From NCBI GenBank assembly GCA_022800815.1, contig JAAWRC010000001.1, positions 1 to 64,000 of the forward strand: DNA of 64,000 nucleotides, written 5' to 3'. The position numbers and the translations under genes were made by a program. How positions within the stretch are numbered: position 1 is the stretch's first letter; each line of letters starts with the position of its first letter. Of this stretch, positions 59,416-64,000 are shown piece after piece. The stretch comes from Lachnospiraceae bacterium (GTDB taxonomy: Bacteria > Bacillota > Clostridia > Lachnospirales > Lachnospiraceae). The notes under the pieces were generated by a model. That model searched no databases. It saw only the letters and a program-made list of their open reading frames with translations, and had not been told where the DNA came from.

Positions 59416-60501
59416 TTATGGCCCGGAAATTGCAAACCGCTCCAAAAGTCCTTCCGAGTAATGGACCTCATAGTCGTCCGTGATAAAAACGGCGTAGATC
59501 TCGTCCAGGCTGTCGATGAGGTCCATTCCTCTGTCAAGCCCAAGAGAAAAACAGGCGGTGGAGAGAGCGTCCCCGTCCACGGAATGTTCGCTCAGGATGG
59601 TGACGGAGAGCAGATTATTTTCACAGGGGTATCCGGTGGCCGGATCCAGAATATGGTGGTAGAGCTTTCCGTCCTCCTCAAAGTACCGCTCGTAGATGCC
59701 GGAGGTGACGACGGACCGGTCGGAGACGGGAACCACCAGCATGGGGGTTCCCTGGGGATCAAAGGGCTTCTGGATGCCGATGCGAAACGGGCTTCCGTCC
59801 GGCTTGTCCCCGATGCAGAGGACGTTTCCACCCAGGTCGATGATGGCGGAGGTCACTCCGTTTTCCACAAGGAAGTCTTTGAGCCGATCGGCAATGTAGC
59901 CCTTGGCGATGGCGCCCAGGTCGATGAGGGTTTGATCGTCGGAGAAGGAAACGGTGTTTCCGTTCAGGGACAGCTTTTCATAGCCCACATGGGCGAGGGA
60001 CTCTGATAGGGCCGCTTTGTCCGGGAGGGAGGGAGTTTCGGCGGTGAAATCCCAGAGGGAAGAGCAGGAGCCGATGGTAATGTCAAGGGCACCGTCCGAC
60101 AAGGCGCTGTATTTGAGCCCGGTTTCTATCAGGGAGAGAGTTTCATCGGATACGGTGCTTGCAGTCCGGTGATTCAGGGCGTAGATTTCGCTTCCCTCCA
60201 GAGTGCGGCTTAAGGTTTTTTCATATTCATCGCAGAGACGGAAGCACTCCTCGATCAGGGAATCATCCTCTGTGCCGTAGAGGGTGATGGTCACCACAGT
60301 GTTCAGAAAAAATGAAGTTTTTGAAACTTGCTTATTTGAACCTTGTTTGTCGGAAGCAGGCTTCGAAGAGTCCGAATCTTTGATTTGGGAGTTCCCCGGC
60401 GAAGCATTTCCACAGCCGGAAAGATGTGCGGAAGTCAGAAAGAGAAATGTGAAGAAAAGCAGGGCGGGGCGAAAGACCTTTTTATGGGAAAACCTGTTCA
60501 T
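59416..60501 (-). CDS. apbE: ApbE flavin transferase lipoprotein
   Basis: A 361-residue FAD:protein FMN transferase on the outer face of the membrane, held by a lipobox (SAHLSGC). It moves FMN from FAD onto Thr/Ser of target proteins. Family features include SLWDFTAETPSLPDKAALSE, DLGAIAKGYIADRL, the DLGGNVLCIG strand and HHILDPATGYPCEN (metal and FAD site). RnfD and RnfG, encoded immediately upstream on the other strand, are the expected targets. GGAGGT precedes the start at 60501. Confidence 0.93.
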   Translation of the reverse strand: MNRFSHKKVFRPALLFFTFLFLTSAHLSGCGNASPGNSQIKDSDSSKPASDKQGSNKQVSKTSFFLNTVVTITLYGTEDDSLIEECFRLCDEYEKTLSRTLEGSEIYALNHRTASTVSDETLSLIETGLKYSALSDGALDITIGSCSSLWDFTAETPSLPDKAALSESLAHVGYEKLSLNGNTVSFSDDQTLIDLGAIAKGYIADRLKDFLVENGVTSAIIDLGGNVLCIGDKPDGSPFRIGIQKPFDPQGTPMLVVPVSDRSVVTSGIYERYFEEDGKLYHHILDPATGYPCENNLLSVTILSEHSVDGDALSTACFSLGLDRGMDLIDSLDEIYAVFITDDYEVHYSEGLLERFAISGP

Positions 60502-60580
60502 GGCAGAACCTCCGGTAAAAAGAAAAGATTTATGTCGTCTGCAATAGTATAGCACGTTTTTCAGGAGTGGGGAAGTAATA

Positions 60581-60641
60581 GGCGATTGCGAAACTCAAGA
60601 GTTTGTCGAATATTCTCGCAATTTTATGTTTCGCGATTGCC
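60581..60641. repeat. Palindrome between apbE and NusG-II gene
   Basis: GGCGATTGCGAAAC (60581-60594) and GTTTCGCGATTGCC (60628-60641) pair over 14 positions, two of them G-U. The wobble pairs favour an RNA structure. The ATTGCGAAAC word also occurs at 45840. Confidence 0.6.
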
Positions 60642-60670
60642 TGGGGGAAGTAAGACAGAGAGGAAATAGT

Positions 60671-61114
60671 ATGAAGAAACGTCTGGATATCTGGTTGATC
60701 GCGGGGGTACTCCTCCTTGCCTTGGGCGTGTGGGGATTCCTCTGGATCACCAGGGACGAAGGGGCATTTGCGGTGGTTGAAATCGACGGGGACGAGGTGG
60801 CAAGGTATTCCCTGGAAAAGCCTCTCACAGAAGAGATCGCCTCGCCATGGGGAACGAATCTTTTAGTTGTTGAAAACGGAACGGCGAAGATCGTGGAGGC
60901 AGACTGCCCGGACAAGCTCTGCGTGAACCAGAGAGCCATTCGGTATCAGGGGGAGAGCATCATCTGTCTGCCCCACAAAGTGACGGTCCGCATTGAGGGC
61001 GGGGAGGAGAGCGGGATCGACGCTCTCGCTTCACTGGGGCGGACCCTGCCCTCGCCATGCTGGGGCAGACCCCGCCCTCGCCATGCCTGCAATTTTATGG
61101 AAAAGTCTTCGTAG
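60671..61114 (+). CDS. NusG domain II protein, EetA-like
   Basis: A 147-residue protein: one N-terminal membrane helix (about 7-27) and a NusG-II-type beta domain outside (about 38-118: GAFAVVEIDGDEVARYSLEK; CPDKLCVNQRAI with two cysteines; IICLPHKVTVRIEG). The family is found with Gx-transporter, ApbE and FMN-binding genes and resembles EetA of the Listeria flavin-based extracellular electron transfer locus. The last 20 residues come from a 26-bp tandem duplication and look unrelated to the domain. Confidence 0.8.
   Translation: MKKRLDIWLIAGVLLLALGVWGFLWITRDEGAFAVVEIDGDEVARYSLEKPLTEEIASPWGTNLLVVENGTAKIVEADCPDKLCVNQRAIRYQGESIICLPHKVTVRIEGGEESGIDALASLGRTLPSPCWGRPRPRHACNFMEKSS
61034..61085 (+). 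repeat. 26-bp tandem duplication
   Basis: Units 61034-61059 and 61060-61085 differ at two positions. Because 26 is not a multiple of three, the second copy is read in a different frame, changing the C-terminus of the NusG-II protein. Confidence 0.75.
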
Positions 61115-61194
61115 ATTCCGGCAGGCTATAGATATCGTCAATGGTGTGAATTTTTTGATTTTACCCTATACTGGGAGAGAATGGAGGAGTTATC

Positions 61195-61719
61195 ATGGAG
61201 ATGCGGTTGATTCCTGCTTGCGATCATCCAAAGGAGACAGGGATTTTATTTTCAGAATATACGGACATGCTGATTGCCGGGGACAGAGCCTTTGAACAAT
61301 ACTTAGAGATCCAGCATTACGAGGAGGAGCTGAAGCATTTGGAGGAAAAGTACGGGCCTCCGGCCGGGAGGCTGTATCTGGCATATCTGGGCATGGAAAG
61401 CGGGGCAGAGGGGAAGCAGGCCGGCGAATTGGCCGGCTGCATCGGACTTAGGAAGCTTGACGATGAACGCTGTGAGATGAAGCGGCTTTATGTCAGGCCG
61501 GCCTTTCGGGGAAAGGGGATTGGCAGCGGGCTTATCCGGCAGGTCGTCGCAGATGCAAAAGAGATCGGATATACGTACATGCTCCTCGATACGCTGCCTT
61601 TTTTGGAACGTGCACTTCGCATGTACAGACAGTTTGGATTTTATGAGATCTCCTGCTACAACGACAGTCCCATGGAGAGCTCCATCTATATGAGGTTGGA
61701 TCTTAAAGGAAAAGTATGA
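61195..61719 (+). CDS. GNAT-family N-acetyltransferase
   Basis: A 174-residue acetyltransferase. The acetyl-CoA motif A is visible as MKRLYVRPAFRGKGIGSGLI (about 99-118, with the RxxGxG/A loop), and motif B in LFLERALRMYRQFGFYEI-like sequence near 140-155. The acceptor substrate is unknown. GGAGG precedes the ATG. It sits between the two EetA/EetB-like genes, overlapping none, and may be a passenger. Confidence 0.88.
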   Translation: MEMRLIPACDHPKETGILFSEYTDMLIAGDRAFEQYLEIQHYEEELKHLEEKYGPPAGRLYLAYLGMESGAEGKQAGELAGCIGLRKLDDERCEMKRLYVRPAFRGKGIGSGLIRQVVADAKEIGYTYMLLDTLPFLERALRMYRQFGFYEISCYNDSPMESSIYMRLDLKGKV

Positions 61720-61778
61720 AAGCAAGCTTTCATATCTATCTTTATGGCAAGCGCAAGACCTGTCGTGCAGAGGAAAAT

Positions 61779-62267
61779 ATGAATACAAAGAAAACGGCCA
61801 GATACGGCCTTCTGATTGCACTTGCATTTATTTTCAGTTATATTGAGAGCGTGATTATGGTGCCGGTCCCGGTGCCGGGAATCAAGCTGGGGCTGGCCAA
61901 TCTGGTGGTGCTGGCGGCCCTTTACCGAATGGGAAACGGACCGGCCGCCTTGGTTTCCGTGGTGCGGGTGGTGTTAGCCGGGCTTACGTTCCATAACGCC
62001 ATGATGATGCTCTACAGCCTGGCGGGCTGTACTCTAAGCCTGTTCATCATGATTCTTTTAAAACGGACGGGCCGATTCGGCATGGTGGGGGTCAGTGTGG
62101 CGGGAGGCGTCATGCACAACCTGGGACAGCTTCTGGTGGCGGCGGCCGTTTTGGAGACGTCGGCGCTCCTGTATTACTTTCCGGCGCTTTTGGTATCCGG
62201 CTGTGTTGCAGGAATTGTGATTGGAGTGGCCGGAGCCGAGGCGGTGAAGCGGCTCCCGACGTTATGA
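61779..62267 (+). CDS. Gx transporter family protein, EetB-like
   Basis: A 162-residue membrane protein with five or so helices (PF07456-type, once called heptaprenyl diphosphate synthase component I). GIKLGLANLVVLAALYRMG near 35-53 and the repeated glycines in the helices are characteristic. It resembles EetB of Listeria and substrate-binding subunits of ECF transporters. It normally pairs with a NusG-II protein, encoded two genes upstream. The start at 61779 follows AGAGGAAA. The upstream in-frame ATG at 61716 overlaps the acetyltransferase end. Confidence 0.82.
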   Translation: MNTKKTARYGLLIALAFIFSYIESVIMVPVPVPGIKLGLANLVVLAALYRMGNGPAALVSVVRVVLAGLTFHNAMMMLYSLAGCTLSLFIMILLKRTGRFGMVGVSVAGGVMHNLGQLLVAAAVLETSALLYYFPALLVSGCVAGIVIGVAGAEAVKRLPTL

Positions 62268-62279
62268 AGTACGCAAAAG

Positions 62280-62318
62280 AAAAAAGACCGAGGCTAAAAA
62301 CAGGCGTCAGTCTTTTTT
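62280..62318. terminator. Bidirectional terminator
   Basis: AAAAAAGAC...GTCTTTTTT with GA/TC and GC/GC pairs between forms a symmetric hairpin. It serves the Gx-transporter gene on the plus strand and rnpB on the minus strand. Confidence 0.8.
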
Positions 62319-62661
62319 CGAGCAGAACTATAAGCCGGGTTCTGTCGTGAATGGCCATCTATCTAGGCCTGCCGTCACCGACAGGCTCAAGCGACCTACC
62401 CGAAAGCAGACGGGCCGCCTTATGCTCTCTGTTCGGTCTTGCTTCGGATGGGGTTTACATATGCCCCCCCTGTTGCCAGGAGGGCGGTAGTCTCTTACAC
62501 TGCCCTTCCAACCTTACCGGCCGAAGGCCGGCGGTACATTTCTGTTGCACTGTCCTTGGAGTCGCCTCCACCGGATGTTATCCGGCATCCTGCCCTGTGA
62601 AGCCCGGACTTTCCTCGTCCGCCATCCCTTGGGGGGCGTCCGCAGCCATTCATTCTGCTCA
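62319..62661 (-). ncRNA. rnpB: RNase P RNA, class A
   Basis: The catalytic RNA of RNase P, which trims the 5' leaders of tRNA precursors. On the minus strand the transcript carries GAGGAAAGTCCGGGC, the hallmark 5' P4/J region, and ends in ACAGAACCCGGCTTATAG, the conserved 3' P4 partner. Length is about 343 nt. The 5' end is placed from the promoter and the 3' end from the terminator. Confidence 0.95.
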
Positions 62662-62667
62662 GGTGGT

Positions 62668-62696
62668 ATCATAACACAAGAGTCGGTGGATTGCAA
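62668..62696 (-). promoter_or_regulatory. rnpB promoter
   Basis: On the minus strand TTGCAA (62691-62696) and TATGAT (62668-62673), 17-nt spacing. Confidence 0.8.
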
Positions 62697-62776
62697 GGCT
62701 TCTTTCAAGGAAAGGCGGCAGACCATGCCCCCGGCGGAATATCCTTCTGCAGGGGGCCGTTTTTTCTGTCCGATTG

Positions 62777-64000
62777 TCACGGGAGGTTCCTCACGGCCGC
62801 AAATCCAAGCTCCAGATCCGCAAGGATATCGTCGATATGTTCCGTGCCGATGGAAAGACGGATGGTGCCCGGATGGATTCCCTGGTCCTTAAGTTCCTCG
62901 GCGGTGAGCTGGGAATGAGTGGTGGTGGCCGGATGGATCACCAGGCTCTTCACGTCGGCCACGTTGGCCAGCAGAGAAAAGATTTTTAAATGGTCGATGA
63001 AGGCGTAAGCTTCCTGCTGGCTTCCCTTGATATCGAAGGTGAAGATGGAAGCGCCTCCGTTTGGAAAATATTTCTCATACAGGGCGTGGTCCGGATGGTT
63101 CGGCAGGGAAGGGTGGTTGACCCGTTCCACCAAGGGATGTGATGCCAGATAGTCCACCACTTTTTTTGTGTTCTCCGCATGACGTTCCAGTCTCAGGGAG
63201 AGGGTTTCCACGCCCTGCAGGAGCAGGAAGGCGTTGAAGGGGGAGATGGCGGCACCGGTGTCCCGAAGGAGGATGGCCCGGACGTAGGTGGCAAAGGCTG
63301 CGGGTCCCGCCGCCTCCACGAAGGAAACTCCATGGTAGCTGGGATTGGCGTCGGCGATGGCCGGGTATTTGCCGCTGGCCTTCCAGTCAAATTTTCCGGA
63401 ATCCACGATGATGCCGCCCAGGGTGGTGCCGTGCCCGCCGATAAACTTGGTGGCGGAGTGGACCACGATGTCGGCGCCGTGCTCGATGGGGCGGATCAGG
63501 TAAGGGGTGCCGAAGGTATTGTCGATGACCAGGGGCAGCCCGTGCCTGTGGGCGATGGCGGCGATGGCGTCGATATCGGGGATGTCGCTGTTAGGGTTTC
63601 CAAGGGTCTCCAGATAGATGGCCCTCGTGTTGTCCTGGATGGCGTTTTCCACCTCTGCCAGGTCGTGGGCGTCCACGAAGGTTGCCGTGACGCCGTAATG
63701 GGGGAGGGTGTGCTCCATAAGGTTGTAACTGCCGCCGTAAATGGTCTTCTGGGAGACGACGTGGCCGCCGTCGGGAGCCAGGGCAAGGATGGCGTAGGTG
63801 ATGGCGGCGGCCCCGGAAGCCACAGCCAGCGCAGCCACGCCGCCTTCCAGTGCGGCCAGGCGCTTTTCCAGTACCTCCTGGGTGGAATTGGTCAGGCGGC
63901 CGTAAATGTTTCCGGCGTCGGCAAGGCCGAAGCGGGCGGCCGCATGGGCGGAATTTTTAAATACGTAGGAAGTGGTCTGATAAATGGGAACCGCCCTGGA
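62777..64000 (-). CDS. MetY-like O-acetylhomoserine sulfhydrylase, partial
   Basis: At least 407 residues; the N-terminus lies beyond the window end. A Cys/Met-metabolism PLP enzyme with [20 protein letters not shown], the PLP lysine in [16 protein letters not shown], and the C-terminal [14 protein letters not shown]. The length and the [10 protein letters not shown] sequence point to O-acetylhomoserine sulfhydrylase more than cystathionine gamma-synthase. It is distinct from the metY at 45931 (STTKYMDGH), so the strain has two such enzymes, which may differ in sulfur donor or in methionine versus cysteine metabolism. Confidence 0.9.
   Translation of the reverse strand, partial: SRAVPIYQTTSYVFKNSAHAAARFGLADAGNIYGRLTNSTQEVLEKRLAALEGGVAALAVASGAAAITYAILALAPDGGHVVSQKTIYGGSYNLMEHTLPHYGVTATFVDAHDLAEVENAIQDNTRAIYLETLGNPNSDIPDIDAIAAIAHRHGLPLVIDNTFGTPYLIRPIEHGADIVVHSATKFIGGHGTTLGGIIVDSGKFDWKASGKYPAIADANPSYHGVSFVEAAGPAAFATYVRAILLRDTGAAISPFNAFLLLQGVETLSLRLERHAENTKKVVDYLASHPLVERVNHPSLPNHPDHALYEKYFPNGGASIFTFDIKGSQQEAYAFIDHLKIFSLLANVADVKSLVIHPATTTHSQLTAEELKDQGIHPGTIRLSIGTEHIDDILADLELGFAAVRNLP

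Noticed and set aside
62727..62765. GCCCCC/GGGGGC hairpin followed by six T on the plus strand
   Set aside because: It resembles a terminator, but no plus-strand gene precedes it (rnpB and the metY-like gene are on the minus strand), and on the minus strand it lacks a U tract.

Overview
The window is GC-rich chromosomal DNA of an anaerobic low-GC-phylum (Firmicutes) bacterium, most likely a gut Lachnospiraceae/Clostridia member. This is inferred from a complete clostridial-order rnfCDGEAB operon, a class A RNase P RNA gene, a class C sortase pilus locus with a SipW-type signal peptidase, a PadR-DUF2812 pair, NADH-dependent iron alcohol dehydrogenases and strong AGGAGG ribosome binding sites. 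No species is assigned. No tRNA, rRNA operon, CRISPR array, phage or intact insertion sequence was seen.

Layout. 1-5 kb: a structured repeat, an NSS sodium symporter, argB-argD, and two small membrane proteins. 5-11.7 kb: a competence/signalling block with a ComEA-like lipoprotein, an OmpR-type response regulator and histidine kinase, a GerMN lipoprotein and ComEC. 11.7-13.6 kb: an AT-richer two-gene cassette (RecF/OLD-like ATPase plus a small PD-(D/E)XK-like protein) with its own promoter and terminator, which looks acquired. 13.7-18.4 kb: a membrane-anchored XRE regulator, two back-to-back long hairpin elements, a DUF4432 epimerase-like gene, and an acyltransferase/O-antigen-ligase-like fusion.

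18.7-34 kb is one large surface-appendage operon: coiled-coil protein, signal peptidase I, a 1644-residue Cys/His-repeat adhesin, LPGTG major pilin, class C sortase, a pilin-like secreted protein, two SipW-type secreted proteins, two further wall/membrane-anchored proteins, a SipW-type signal peptidase, a BTAD-type regulator with a degenerate GGDEF-like tail, and an unknown protein. It ends in a terminator whose loop holds the -35 box of the next promoter. 34-42 kb: PadR/DUF2812, an ABC-2 exporter, a membrane GDPD phosphodiesterase, a 174-nt palindrome and an unknown membrane protein. 42-47 kb: two iron alcohol dehydrogenases flanking a zinc-ribbon membrane protein, then metY.

47.2-53.3 kb is a decayed patch: a LysR remnant, a broken MelB-type transporter, an intact GH36 alpha-galactosidase with a divergent AraC regulator, a YitT-like protein and an N-truncated Crp/Fnr gene. 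53.4-62.3 kb is an energy-conservation block: the Rnf operon behind a strong promoter and a Rex-like site, an orphan antitoxin with a broken toxin, ApbE (the flavin transferase that matures Rnf), and NusG-II and Gx-transporter genes resembling EetA/EetB. The window ends with rnpB and a partial second metY-like gene, both on the minus strand.
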